From: Desulforapulum autotrophicum HRM2
GTDB lineage: Bacteria; Desulfobacterota; Desulfobacteria; Desulfobacterales; Desulfobacteraceae
Assembly (NCBI RefSeq): GCF_000020365.1
Contig: NC_012108.1
Location: 2,666,001-2,730,000 of the forward strand
Length of the DNA stretch: 64,000 bases
Direction: 5' to 3'
The position numbers and the translations under genes are program-made. The first letter of the stretch is position 1. The number at the start of each line of letters is the position of its first letter. Positions 36,956 to 45,927 of this stretch are shown here, piece by piece. Under the pieces are notes generated by a model. That model did no database searches, had not been told where the DNA came from, and worked only from the letters and a program-made list of their open reading frames with translations.

Positions 36956-37399
36956 ATGGAAGATGAACTTGGAGAGTCCATAGAATTTCAAGCACTGAAC
37001 GATGATTCACAATCGACCAGTCAGGTTCGCAATTTTTTTCGCGTGCCTCTTAATAACCCTGGAAAATATGTAGTCGTTATCAAAAATTTTCCATATCCCC
37101 TTTTGGATATAGCCAATGGCGGGGTTGGTTTTGAGGTCTCATATGAGCCCGGATTCACACCAGGTGACATCCTTGAGACATGCCTGTTGGATCTTGGGGG
37201 TCAGGTTTTTGAGGGTCTCAGGGCCGAGGTAGTCCACCTCTCTCCTCTAAGTGATACAACCTGGAAATGTGGTATTCACTGGGTAGACCTGGCGGACAAT
37301 GTCGTCAGAGAAATGACCGCCATTGTCCAGAATTTTCGAAAAGAGCTGTTTACAGACAGCCGTACTTCACTGGACCAGGATCTGGAGTTGAAGCGTTGA
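36956..37399 (+). CDS. PilZ-domain protein (candidate c-di-GMP receptor)
   Basis: 147-residue protein with a single PilZ-like domain. RNFFR at residues 25-29 matches the RxxxR c-di-GMP-binding motif, and DIANGGVGFE at about 52-61 corresponds to the (D/N)xSxxG motif, with Ala where Ser is usual. No membrane segment is visible. It lies 13 bases before the start of a zinc-ribbon ParA-like ATPase gene and is very probably co-transcribed with it; the pair may act in c-di-GMP-dependent positioning or motility, which is inference from context. Confidence 0.78.
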   Translation: MEDELGESIEFQALNDDSQSTSQVRNFFRVPLNNPGKYVVVIKNFPYPLLDIANGGVGFEVSYEPGFTPGDILETCLLDLGGQVFEGLRAEVVHLSPLSDTTWKCGIHWVDLADNVVREMTAIVQNFRKELFTDSRTSLDQDLELKR

Positions 37400-37412
37400 A
37401 AAAGGAGGAGTC

Positions 37413-38468
37413 GTGACCCTTATTGTCTGTCCCCATTGTTCCAGAAGGCACCGTGTAAACATTGACACTATTCCGGAAGGAAAGACCATTGTTGCCAGAT
37501 GCAAGGCATGTGGCCATAAATTTCCAGTAGAAGTAGATAAGCTCAGGCTGCAGGCCCAGACCCATGGAACCAGGCCGACACCCCATACACCAACCCCTGA
37601 AATATCAACCCCTGAAAAAATAAAACCTGAAATTTCAAAACCGGAAACATTAGAACCAGAAATAACAAAACCAGAGCTATCAAAACCAGAACCGCCAGAA
37701 CTGATCAAAGCCGCAAGAAAAATATGTGTCTCCCTCAGCAAAGGCGGCGTTGGAAAAACAACAACTTCCGTAAACCTCGGGGCAGGGCTTGCCCTTGCCG
37801 GATACAGGGTGCTGCTTGTGGACACCGATACCCAGGGGCAGTCCGGCTATGTCCTGGGCAAGCGAACAGGCGTAGGGCTGACTGAACTTTTGACAGGGGA
37901 GCTTACCCCGGACGAGGCCATTGTCCAGGTACGAAAAAATTTCTGGCTTCTGGGGGGGGGGAAATCCCTTGCCGGGGTCAAACGAATCATTGACCGAAAG
38001 AGTTTCGGCGCCGAGTGGACCCTCTCCGAGGCGCTTAAGCCCCTTGAGTCAAAATTTGATTTTATCCTCATCGACACCTCACCTGGATGGGATCAACTGA
38101 CGGTGAACGTGCTGTTTTACGCCACTGAAATACTGATTCCCGTGGCCCTTGAAGTGATGCCCCTGCATGGACTGTCGGAATTCATGAAAAGCCTTCGTTC
38201 CATCCAGAAATATCGCAAGGAAGTGTCGTTGAAGTATGTGGTGCCGACCTTCATGGATACAAGGGTTAAAAATCCCCAGATTATATACGATAGACTTAAG
38301 AAACTTTATCCCAAAGAAATCTGCAAACCTATCAGGTACAATGAAAATTTCAGTGAAGCGCCTTCGTTCGGCAAAACTATTTTTGAGTTTGCCCCGGGAT
38401 GCTCAGGTGCAGTTGACTACCGGGAACTTGTCAGAAGGGTCACCATGAACGACTCCCTGCTTCAGTAA
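37413..38468 (+). CDS. Zinc-ribbon ParA/MinD-like ATPase
   Basis: 351-residue protein in three parts. Residues 1-45 form a zinc ribbon (CPHC...CKAC, like the MJ0042 type). Residues about 50-100 are a low-complexity linker of five-residue repeats resembling K-P-E-I-S and E-P-E-I-T. Residues about 105-351 are a ParA-type ATPase with a deviant Walker A (SKGGVGKTTT), DTDTQGQSG switch and Walker B FILIDTSPG. Such ATPases position DNA or protein complexes on the nucleoid or membrane. Start is a GTG directly after GGAGGAG. No ParB partner is adjacent; the neighbour is a PilZ protein. Confidence 0.82.
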   Translation: MTLIVCPHCSRRHRVNIDTIPEGKTIVARCKACGHKFPVEVDKLRLQAQTHGTRPTPHTPTPEISTPEKIKPEISKPETLEPEITKPELSKPEPPELIKAARKICVSLSKGGVGKTTTSVNLGAGLALAGYRVLLVDTDTQGQSGYVLGKRTGVGLTELLTGELTPDEAIVQVRKNFWLLGGGKSLAGVKRIIDRKSFGAEWTLSEALKPLESKFDFILIDTSPGWDQLTVNVLFYATEILIPVALEVMPLHGLSEFMKSLRSIQKYRKEVSLKYVVPTFMDTRVKNPQIIYDRLKKLYPKEICKPIRYNENFSEAPSFGKTIFEFAPGCSGAVDYRELVRRVTMNDSLLQ

Positions 38469-38484
38469 AAAAGGGACACAGCCC

Positions 38485-39108
38485 ATGAAACCTTTGCCTT
38501 TTTTGCTTGCCGCAATTATCGTCCTTGCCGGCATCCGTGATCCCCTGTCGGCCCGGGAAAGTGTGACCCGAATTCTTTTTGTCGGCGATTCGATTACCGC
38601 AGGTTTCGGCGTCGACCCTGAACAGAGCTACCCAGTCCTTGTGGATCAACTGCTCCGCCAAAAGGGATTTAACAATATCGAGATCACCAACGGGAGCATC
38701 AGCGGTTCCACAACGGCCAGTGCCCTTTCCCGGCTCAAATGGTTTTTAAGAATTAAACCCCATATCCTGGTGCTGGCCCTGGGGGCCAATGACGGATTGC
38801 GGGGACTCTCCACCGTTGAAATGGAACAAAACCTGGACCGGACCATCCTCCTTGCCCTGGAAAACGGTATCCAGGTCATTCTTGCGGGCATGGAGGTGCC
38901 GCCCAATTACGGCCCCCGGTATTCAGCCGCATTCAGAAAGGTTTTTCCGTCCCTTGCAAGCCACCACAACATTGCCTTGATTCCTTTTTTACTAAAGGAT
39001 GTGGCGGGTATTGCCAGCCTCAACCAGGCAGACGGGATCCATCCCAACCAGGCTGGGCAGGAAATTATTGCCACCACAGTGCTTCCCTATCTGCTGGATC
39101 AACTGTGA
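38485..39108 (+). CDS. tesA: SGNH/GDSL esterase (TesA-like), secreted
   Basis: Predicted periplasmic arylesterase/lysophospholipase/thioesterase I. Residues 1-23 form a signal peptide ending DPLSA. Block I GDSITAGFG contains the nucleophile Ser, block III is GANDG, and the C-terminal DGIHPNQAG supplies the catalytic Asp and His. 207 aa, close to E. coli TesA. It overlaps the ABC-transporter ATPase gene by one base, and the tesA-ybbA-ybbP order also occurs in E. coli, supporting a role in envelope lipid handling. Confidence 0.9.
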   Translation: MKPLPFLLAAIIVLAGIRDPLSARESVTRILFVGDSITAGFGVDPEQSYPVLVDQLLRQKGFNNIEITNGSISGSTTASALSRLKWFLRIKPHILVLALGANDGLRGLSTVEMEQNLDRTILLALENGIQVILAGMEVPPNYGPRYSAAFRKVFPSLASHHNIALIPFLLKDVAGIASLNQADGIHPNQAGQEIIATTVLPYLLDQL

Positions 39109-39767
39109 TGCTCAAAATCGACGCATTGTGTAAATCCTATGTCCAGCCAAGATCCAGGCCCATTGAGGTACTCAAGGCAGTCAGCTTTGACCTTGCACCC
39201 GGTGAGACCTGCGCCATTGTTGGTCAGTCGGGCAGTGGAAAGACCACCCTTCTTTCACTGATCGCAGGGCTTGATACCCCGGATTCGGGCCGGGTGATGC
39301 TGGACGGTGAAGACCTGTGCGCCATGAAGGAAAACCAGCTGGCCCGGTATCGCGCGAGCAAGATCGGCATCATTTTTCAATCCTTTCACCTGATGCCCCA
39401 TTTGACGGCCAGGGAAAATATCAGTCTGCCCCTGGAAATTCTCAAGCAGGACCAAATCGCCTGGAAAACCGATGCCATGCTCGAAAAGGTGGGGCTCAAC
39501 GACCGCCGGAACCATCTTCCAGGCCAGCTTAGCGGCGGGGAGTGCCAGCGGGTGGCCATTGCCCGGGCCCTTGTCATTAGGCCTGCCCTGCTGCTGGCGG
39601 ACGAACCCACGGGAAACCTTGACCTGGAAACCGGAGAAACCGTGGTGCGACTTCTGTTTGATCTGGTATCCCAGGAAAATAAAACCCTCATCCTTGTGAC
39701 CCACAATCCCGACCTTGCCCGCCAATGCCAGCGTATCAAAACACTTGAACGGGGCAGGCTTGTGTGA
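39108..39767 (+). CDS. ybbA: ABC transporter ATPase, YbbA/LolD-like
   Basis: Nucleotide-binding subunit of a MacB/LolD-type ABC system. Walker A VGQSGSGKTT, signature LSGGECQRVAIARAL, Walker B LLLADEPTGNLD and the switch His (VTHN) are all intact. About 219 aa. ATG at 39108 overlaps the tesA TGA (TGATG); a GTG one codon earlier is also possible. Partner permease follows with the same kind of overlap. Substrate unknown; mechanotransmission rather than transport is known for this class. Confidence 0.9.
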   Translation: MLKIDALCKSYVQPRSRPIEVLKAVSFDLAPGETCAIVGQSGSGKTTLLSLIAGLDTPDSGRVMLDGEDLCAMKENQLARYRASKIGIIFQSFHLMPHLTARENISLPLEILKQDQIAWKTDAMLEKVGLNDRRNHLPGQLSGGECQRVAIARALVIRPALLLADEPTGNLDLETGETVVRLLFDLVSQENKTLILVTHNPDLARQCQRIKTLERGRLV

Positions 39768-42340
39768 TGCTCTGGATTCGACTGGGTCTAAGGGAGATCC
39801 TCAAGAACAGGGGTTTCTCTGTTTTCTTTATCCTGAACCTCTCCATCGGCCTTGCCGGATTTATTGCCCTGGGATCATTTGGCCGCTCTTTGAGTCGCCA
39901 CTTTGATGGGAATCTCAAGGACATCCTAACGGCAGACCTTGTGCTTTCAGCCGCTACCGAGCTGACCCCGGATGAGCTTGAACTGGCAGACCGGGTACTT
40001 GGAAATGACAAGCTTCAGGCCAGGCGCATCAGCTTTTACACCATGGTTAAAACCCCAAAGGATGCACGCCTCGTGCAGGTGATGGCCGTTGATGACAGCT
40101 ACCCCCTTTATGGGGCATTTTCCCTTGAGGATAAAAAAAAAGGTCTCGATCTCCAGAACAGCCCGGGACTGCTCATGACCCGGGATACAGCCCAGGCCCT
40201 GGGCGTTGAAAACCAACCACACACCCCTTTGGAGCTTGGGAATAAATCCTTTGTTATCCAGGATTTTTTTTCCCAGGATCCAGACCGTTCCCTGACTGCC
40301 CTTGAATTTGCCCCGAGTATCTACATGGGCATCCATCAGCTTGCCGGAACCGGTCTCATGGGATTTGGAAGCCGGATTCGCCATTACTACTACTACCGGT
40401 TTACAGCAAAGGTTGATGTCCCTGCACTATCGGCAAAGCTTGACCAGGCCTTCTATGAAAAGAGCCAGGGTCAACCCAGAATCAGCGTGTATGACACAAG
40501 GGATGTGAACCGGCGCATTGGCAAACTCATCGGCTATTTTACCGGTTACATGGGGCTTGTCAGCGTGGTTGCCCTTTTCCTTGCAGGCATTGCAGCAGCT
40601 TACCTTTTCCGGGGTTACCTGAACCTCAAGCAGGGTGAGATTGCCGTTTTACTGGCTATTGGGGCAAGACAAGGGGAGATCTGCCTCTATATCCTGTTTC
40701 AGCTCATCCTCCTGGGGCTTGTTGCCTCGGTGGTCGCAGTTCTAATCTCTCTCCTGCTTGTCCCCCTGTTTCCCCTGATCTTTCAGGGATTGATTCCGGC
40801 CCATATCCGGCTGACTCTTGATCCCTCCACCCTGGTGTTAGCCATGGTCATGGGCGTTGCAGGAAGTCTTGTGTTCTGCCTGCCTGTTTTTGTTCAGATC
40901 TTTGGGGTGAAACCCATTGTGCTTTTCAGGAAAAGCCAGGCCGGGGAACAGAACGCTACAAGGCTTGCCCTGTGGCGGGGCCTGGGTTTTGTTCCCGGGA
41001 TTATAGCGTTCTGGGCTGCATCAATCCTGGCGGCAGATTCTGTTGCCAGGGCCACTGTATTTGTGGCAGGGTTTGGCCTTGCCCTTTTTTCCATGGCTGT
41101 CCTTGGCCGGCTTGTTTTTTCCGGGTGCGGTTTTTTGTCCGCCACCCGATCTTTTATCAGAAAAATTGCATTCAGGAACCTCTACCGGAACAAGTGGTCT
41201 TCCCTTTCCTGCTTTGTCACCATCGCCATGGGCAGCTTTTTGATCTCAATGGTGCCCCAGATTCAAAATGGGCTTCAAACCGAGATCATGCGGCCGGAAG
41301 GGTTGAAAGTCCCGGTTTTTTTCCTGGTGGATATCCAGGAGGAGCAACGATCCGCCCTTGTTGAATTCATGGACCGTCAGGAAGGTCGATTGACCAACCT
41401 TTCTCCCATGGTCAGGGGGCGGATATTGACGAAAAACCAGCTTCCCTTTTATGGAAAACCCCAGGACCCGGATCCGTCCGGGAACAACAGTTCACGGACC
41501 AGGCCCTCGGGCCGGGGCCGCAGGCTTGAGTTTAATTTTTCCCATCGAACAGAGCTGGATGTTTCAGAAACCATTATCAAGGGAAGGCCCCTTTCCAGAA
41601 CAATCTGGAATTTTGGCTCAGGATCACCCTTTGAGGTCTCCGTTGAAAACGCCTTTGCCCAGGAGTACGGGATACACCTTGGCGATACCATGGGGTTTGA
41701 TATCCAGGGTATCCCCCTTACGGGAAGGGTGGTAAACATTCGAAAGGTCAGATGGAACAGTTTTCAGCCCAATTTCTTCCTCCTGTTCCAGGATGGGGTG
41801 TTAAACCAGGCCCCCAAGACCTTTCTGGCAGCCATCGCCCAGGTGGCGCCTGAACATCGCCAGGGGTTAAAACAGACGATCGTTACTGCCTTTCCAAACG
41901 TCTCGGTCATAGATGTAAGCCAGATGGCTGCCACCCTTATGAACATAACCGACAAGCTTTCCGTATCCATTGGCTTCATGGCCTGGCTTGCCATTGCAAC
42001 GGGGCTTGTTTCGATTTTTTCCATTGCCCGCCACGAGGCCTGGATGAACCAGAGGCAGATCAATCTCTTGAAGGTGTTGGGCGCAGATTTTAAATTGATC
42101 CAGGGAATCACCCTGCTGGAATTCGGGTTCATGGGATTTACAGCATCCCTGCTTGCCGTTGGTTTGAGTTTTGGATTTTCAAGGGCTGTGGCCTGGTATT
42201 TTTTTGACAGTCTCTGGGCCTTTGACCTTTGGGGCTCTTTTGTGATCCTTTTCATGACAACGGCCATCTGCATGGCAACGGCCTCGATTGCTACCTTTAA
42301 GGTGATGAAGGTAAAACCTATGACCCTTCTTTCAAGTTAG
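39767..42340 (+). CDS. ybbP: ABC transporter permease, YbbP-like (FtsX/MacB family)
   Basis: Membrane subunit of 857 residues with about ten transmembrane segments in two FtsX-type blocks plus large extracytoplasmic domains, as in E. coli YbbP (about 800 aa). An N-terminal helix (FSVFFILNLSIGLAGFIALG) is followed by a periplasmic domain of about 200 residues, three helices at about 255-390, further helices, a second periplasmic domain, and three C-terminal helices ending in KVMKVKPMTLLSS. It starts on the ATG overlapping the ybbA stop and is the last gene of the tesA-ybbA-ybbP set. The transported or extracted substrate is unknown. Confidence 0.88.
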   Translation: MLWIRLGLREILKNRGFSVFFILNLSIGLAGFIALGSFGRSLSRHFDGNLKDILTADLVLSAATELTPDELELADRVLGNDKLQARRISFYTMVKTPKDARLVQVMAVDDSYPLYGAFSLEDKKKGLDLQNSPGLLMTRDTAQALGVENQPHTPLELGNKSFVIQDFFSQDPDRSLTALEFAPSIYMGIHQLAGTGLMGFGSRIRHYYYYRFTAKVDVPALSAKLDQAFYEKSQGQPRISVYDTRDVNRRIGKLIGYFTGYMGLVSVVALFLAGIAAAYLFRGYLNLKQGEIAVLLAIGARQGEICLYILFQLILLGLVASVVAVLISLLLVPLFPLIFQGLIPAHIRLTLDPSTLVLAMVMGVAGSLVFCLPVFVQIFGVKPIVLFRKSQAGEQNATRLALWRGLGFVPGIIAFWAASILAADSVARATVFVAGFGLALFSMAVLGRLVFSGCGFLSATRSFIRKIAFRNLYRNKWSSLSCFVTIAMGSFLISMVPQIQNGLQTEIMRPEGLKVPVFFLVDIQEEQRSALVEFMDRQEGRLTNLSPMVRGRILTKNQLPFYGKPQDPDPSGNNSSRTRPSGRGRRLEFNFSHRTELDVSETIIKGRPLSRTIWNFGSGSPFEVSVENAFAQEYGIHLGDTMGFDIQGIPLTGRVVNIRKVRWNSFQPNFFLLFQDGVLNQAPKTFLAAIAQVAPEHRQGLKQTIVTAFPNVSVIDVSQMAATLMNITDKLSVSIGFMAWLAIATGLVSIFSIARHEAWMNQRQINLLKVLGADFKLIQGITLLEFGFMGFTASLLAVGLSFGFSRAVAWYFFDSLWAFDLWGSFVILFMTTAICMATASIATFKVMKVKPMTLLSS

Positions 42341-42344
42341 GGCT

Positions 42345-42875
42345 TTAGGTGAGAACACTGACAATTGATCCTCCAAGTTCGCTGATTTTTTCATCTATGG
42401 TCTTTATTGCTTGTTCCATGGTTGCATAGCTGATGTCGGGAAGCTTTCCGCCCCAGGCTTTTTCAGCAGCCTCAAGGCCCTGAAGAACGCCCTGTCTACC
42501 CTGTTGGAGGCGATCAAGATCATCCCCGGACCCGGCAAGGACAAAATCAGCGATTCGCCTGGATGTTTTTGCAACCCCATAGTAACCGTTATCGCTGATA
42601 AGGGCTTGGGCATCCCCGGGGGTAATATTGGAAAAAGAAGGCGCATCATTGGCGGCATACGGCATATCTTTGGGGCTGAAATTCTCAAACCGGGCAAGGG
42701 TAGCCTGGTTCATTGTGGTCAGGCGTGTTGTTTCAATTATTTCAAATGAAATCATTCCCTGTTTTTTTGCAGAAGTTCGGCCGGCATAGTCCGTGGAAAT
42801 AGTTTTGGAGGTGATGCCCTGATTTATGGTAAATAATTGTTTCTGAAAAACGCTGGTGGTGTTGTAGAGTTTCAT
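42345..42875 (-). CDS. Conserved deltaproteobacterial protein of unknown function
   Basis: 176-residue protein. The C-terminal part (YYGVAKTSRRIADFVLAGSG... AAEKAWGGKLPDIS) is a domain I associate with short conserved proteins of Desulfovibrio and relatives, sometimes labelled hydrogenase-4 component G-like, with no proven role. The N-terminal half is Ser/Thr-rich and poorly conserved in appearance. I choose the ATG at 42875 because GGGGA lies eight bases upstream; six codons further up is another ATG. It is convergent with ybbP, with only four bases between stops. Confidence 0.6.
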   Translation of the reverse strand: MKLYNTTSVFQKQLFTINQGITSKTISTDYAGRTSAKKQGMISFEIIETTRLTTMNQATLARFENFSPKDMPYAANDAPSFSNITPGDAQALISDNGYYGVAKTSRRIADFVLAGSGDDLDRLQQGRQGVLQGLEAAEKAWGGKLPDISYATMEQAIKTIDEKISELGGSIVSVLT

Positions 42876-42956
42876 GATCAATCCCCATCCCATGGTTTAT
42901 TTGCCGCTACATCATATTTCGGATAAAGTGGATAAATACTGAAGCCCGGAAGCAAC

Positions 42957-44354
42957 TTATAATTTTCGGGTAAGGGTTAGTATCACCACCTCAGGCGGGC
43001 AGTTGTACCGAACAGGAACCCCTGACGAACCGGCTCCGCAGGAGGTATATCCATGGGTGTTGCCATACCGCCATCTCCCGGAAATAAACTGCCTTGGAAC
43101 CGGGCAGTGGCTGAACACCGGACCAAAAACAGGAAGACACACCTGGCCGCCATGGGTATGGCCACACAGGCAAAGATCAACAGGGTGATCCCCAAGGCCG
43201 TTAATGATTTCAGGGGAATGGGCAAGCAGGATGGAAAAGGCATCCCCAGGGACATCCTTCATGGTCGTGTCAAGGTCGTGGCACTGGTAGTAATGGGGAT
43301 CGTCCACGCCGCACAAAAAAATGTTCTGGCCGTTTTTTTCGATCACCATGGATTCATTGATGAGCATGCAGATCCTGGCGTCTTCAAGATCTGGAGCGAT
43401 CTCGATGCAGTCATGATTGCCAAGAATCCCAAATATGCCGTCCGTTGCATTGATCTCTTGAACCAGCGCCACCAGTTTCTTTTTAACCGCTCCATAGGGA
43501 CCGTACATTTCCATGCGGTAATCCCCGCCAAGGAGGCAAAGATCCACCTTTTGCCTGCTTACAATTTTAATGAGCTGCCGGTCAAGGCCGTCAAGGCCGT
43601 CAATGTGAAGATCACTGATGAATAAAATCTTGTAACACTCAAAGGCTTCAGGAAGGTTTTTAAATGAAAAGCCCAGGCTTGTGACCCGGATGTTCAAGGC
43701 ATTTTTCACTCCCCGGGTGTAGAGTCCTGAGAGTTTAAAAATCGTCTGCATGAATATCCGGTAGTAAATCACGCTTTCAAAGTTACAAAGCCTTGCCACG
43801 GGGGAGAGGGCAATATGGCAGGCCCGCCATTGTTTGAACCCGGTGTTTGATCGAACCACGGGTTTACCTGGGGGTTGGGATGGAAGAAAAAACCTGCAAT
43901 AAAGCCTGGCACCGAAAATTCCCAGTACGACAAATACCGCCATCAAGGCGGCAAGGGTTCCCAGGGAGAGTCCATGGGTAACCTTGAACAGAACAAGGGG
44001 ACAGCCTCCCTGGAACGCCTGGTCCAGGCCAGGAGATTCTTTGCCATCGTCCAGGCTGAATCGCCGCTTGATAAAGCTTGACAGACTATCTCCAGCCATT
44101 GAAAGTCCACCCGCGGCAAATCCAGTGGCCAATGAAAAATCAAGGATATAGCCCAGGAGAGCTCCGGCCAGTACGCCAAGGGCAAATCCACCCATGGTTT
44201 TATGGGATCCAAGCAGCCGTCGGCCATCAGAGAAATAACGGCCAAGATCCATGGGGGTTCCAAGTGATCTGAATGCTGACAAACGGGGCATCAGTACAGC
44301 AGGGGTTGCATTGATAACAACAAGAAGCAGGAGGATCTTGACATGGAGGATCAT
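42957..44354 (-). CDS. CarS-like membrane domain fused to metallophosphoesterase
   Basis: 465-residue two-domain protein. Residues about 1-155 have several hydrophobic helices and the motif DGRRLLGSHKTMGGF followed by GDSLSSFIKRR and LDQAFQG, the pattern of CDP-archaeol synthase (CarS, DUF46), a cytidylyltransferase of membrane lipid synthesis. Residues about 225-465 are a calcineurin-like metallophosphoesterase of the YkuE type: FISDLHIDG, LLGGDYRME, LGNHDC, and CGHTHGGQ, all metal ligands present. A putative lipid-pathway bifunctional enzyme or regulator; substrate unknown. The frame is continuous, with no sign of two genes. Divergent from the nitroreductase gene. Confidence 0.75.
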   Translation of the reverse strand: MILHVKILLLLVVINATPAVLMPRLSAFRSLGTPMDLGRYFSDGRRLLGSHKTMGGFALGVLAGALLGYILDFSLATGFAAGGLSMAGDSLSSFIKRRFSLDDGKESPGLDQAFQGGCPLVLFKVTHGLSLGTLAALMAVFVVLGIFGARLYCRFFLPSQPPGKPVVRSNTGFKQWRACHIALSPVARLCNFESVIYYRIFMQTIFKLSGLYTRGVKNALNIRVTSLGFSFKNLPEAFECYKILFISDLHIDGLDGLDRQLIKIVSRQKVDLCLLGGDYRMEMYGPYGAVKKKLVALVQEINATDGIFGILGNHDCIEIAPDLEDARICMLINESMVIEKNGQNIFLCGVDDPHYYQCHDLDTTMKDVPGDAFSILLAHSPEIINGLGDHPVDLCLCGHTHGGQVCLPVFGPVFSHCPVPRQFISGRWRYGNTHGYTSCGAGSSGVPVRYNCPPEVVILTLTRKL

Positions 44355-44502
44355 CGGTATGGTGCCCTGTTTTAAAGTTGATTTTTGCCATTGTCCATTA
44401 CCTTTGTCCCAGAGTCAAGGGCTCTATAATGTTTCATTGCCTCCTTGCCAATTGACTGGATTTCAGATAGATTTGAGATTAATCAAAGCAAGGAGATGAA
44501 CC

Positions 44503-45330
44503 ATGATCGAGCAGGATCGAAATCTGTACAGATATTTTCTAAAGGACAGTATCCGGAAAAAAATCAATTTTGCACTTACCGATCAGAACCAGAAGGTTCC
44601 AGCACCCCCGGTTCAAAAAAATGTCCCACCGGATGCCGCCTGTATTCGACTGCCTGGACCAGATCCCTTGTCTGGATCTGCACCCGGGGCATGGAACAAA
44701 ATTCCCGGGGTGGATCTTACCCGCGCCGTGAAACAACGCAAAAGCCGCCGAACCTATGAACAAACGCCCCTTTCCCTGGTAGAGCTTGCCTATCTTTTAT
44801 GGGCCACCCAGGGCGTCAGGGGAAAGCCGGTCCAGGGCCATGCTTACCGAACCGTTCCTTCTGCAGGGTGTCGCCACGCCCTTGAAACCTATCTTGCAGT
44901 GCTTAATGTAGAGGGGTTGATGCCGGGTATCTACCGTTATCTTCCCCTGACCCACGGGCTTGTCTTTGAGTCTAAACAAAAGGATCTTGACCTGAGAATG
45001 GTTGAGGCCTGCTTTGGCCAGCCCTATCCGGGAAAGGCGGCGGTTACATTTATCTGGGCGGCTGTTCCCTATAGGATGGAATGGCGCTATGGCCTTGCAG
45101 CCCACAAGGTTATTTTACTGGATGCTGGCCATGTGTGCCAGAATCTATATCTTGCCTGTGAAGCCATCAATGCCGGGACCTGTGCCATTGCGGCCTATAA
45201 CCAGGAAGAGCTGGACGAACTTCTAGGCCTTGACGGCGAGGATGAGTTTGCCATATACCTGGCGCCGGTTGGAAAACTCAAACACGAACCAGCACGGCCG
45301 GAGCAGGGAACAGGCCCACGGCCACAATGA
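44503..45330 (+). CDS. SagB-type nitroreductase-family flavoprotein
   Basis: 275-residue FMN-dependent oxidoreductase. RKSRRTY at about residues 79-85 is the FMN-phosphate-binding start of the nitroreductase fold; PSAGCRHALETYL and GTCAIAAYNQEEL match the SagB/ThcOx branch of dehydrogenases. An extra N-terminal region of about 70 residues is usual in stand-alone SagB-like proteins of anaerobes. No peptide-precursor or cyclodehydratase gene is adjacent, so a bacteriocin role is not supported. AAGGAG ribosome site eight bases upstream. Confidence 0.8.
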   Translation: MIEQDRNLYRYFLKDSIRKKINFALTDQNQKVPAPPVQKNVPPDAACIRLPGPDPLSGSAPGAWNKIPGVDLTRAVKQRKSRRTYEQTPLSLVELAYLLWATQGVRGKPVQGHAYRTVPSAGCRHALETYLAVLNVEGLMPGIYRYLPLTHGLVFESKQKDLDLRMVEACFGQPYPGKAAVTFIWAAVPYRMEWRYGLAAHKVILLDAGHVCQNLYLACEAINAGTCAIAAYNQEELDELLGLDGEDEFAIYLAPVGKLKHEPARPEQGTGPRPQ

Positions 45331-45411
45331 ATGATGAAACCCCCTGACTGAATTGTTTTGGAAATGGTTTCACATGGGAAAAACACACAGAAACATATTA
45401 AAGGAGATTGT

Positions 45412-45927
45412 ATGACCAAATCAGCTCAGACTTCTGGAACCCTGGATATCTTAAAGCAGGCCATCATGCTTGAAAGGCGGGGGTATGCGTTTTACAAAAA
45501 GGTGGCCGACGAGGCCAAAGACCCCGTTGTGCAGTCTTTTTTCAACGATCTTGCAAAGGAAGAGGTATCCCATATAACCCTTTTGTCAGCCCAGTTCAAG
45601 GCCTACAACAATACCGGCAGTTTTAAAATCGATCTTTTTGACAGTAAAGAGGAGAGCCAGGTCTCTGATGCTGTCCTTAACAAGGAAATGCAGAAGAAAA
45701 TCTCAGCAGCTGGTTTTGAAGCCTCTGCCATTTCTGCAGCCATTGCCATGGAGCAGCGTGCGGTTGATCTTTACTCAAAACAGGCAGGGGTTGCAACGGA
45801 TCCTGAGGAAAAGAAAGTGTATGCCTGGCTTGCCGCATTTGAACGGGAACACTTGAACAGCCTTATGGCGATTGACCGGGCCCTGCTTGATGATGTGTGG
45901 GAAGACAACCATTTCTGGCCGTTCTAA
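45412..45927 (+). CDS. Ferritin-like / rubrerythrin-family protein
   Basis: 171-residue four-helix-bundle protein with di-iron ligand pattern: E in LERRGYAFY, EEVSH (ExxH), E in MEQRAVDLY and EREH (ExxH). There is no rubredoxin CxxC domain, so it is an erythrin-type protein, probably for peroxide detoxification or iron handling in an anaerobe. I prefer the ATG at 45412 (AAAGGAG seven bases before) over an in-frame start at 45358. The next gene's ATG follows immediately after its TAA. Confidence 0.85.
   Translation: MTKSAQTSGTLDILKQAIMLERRGYAFYKKVADEAKDPVVQSFFNDLAKEEVSHITLLSAQFKAYNNTGSFKIDLFDSKEESQVSDAVLNKEMQKKISAAGFEASAISAAIAMEQRAVDLYSKQAGVATDPEEKKVYAWLAAFEREHLNSLMAIDRALLDDVWEDNHFWPF

Noticed and set aside
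44503-45330. SagB-type gene as part of a bacteriocin cluster
   Set aside because: No precursor peptide, cyclodehydratase or docking protein lies nearby; neighbours are ferritin-like and DUF2156 genes.
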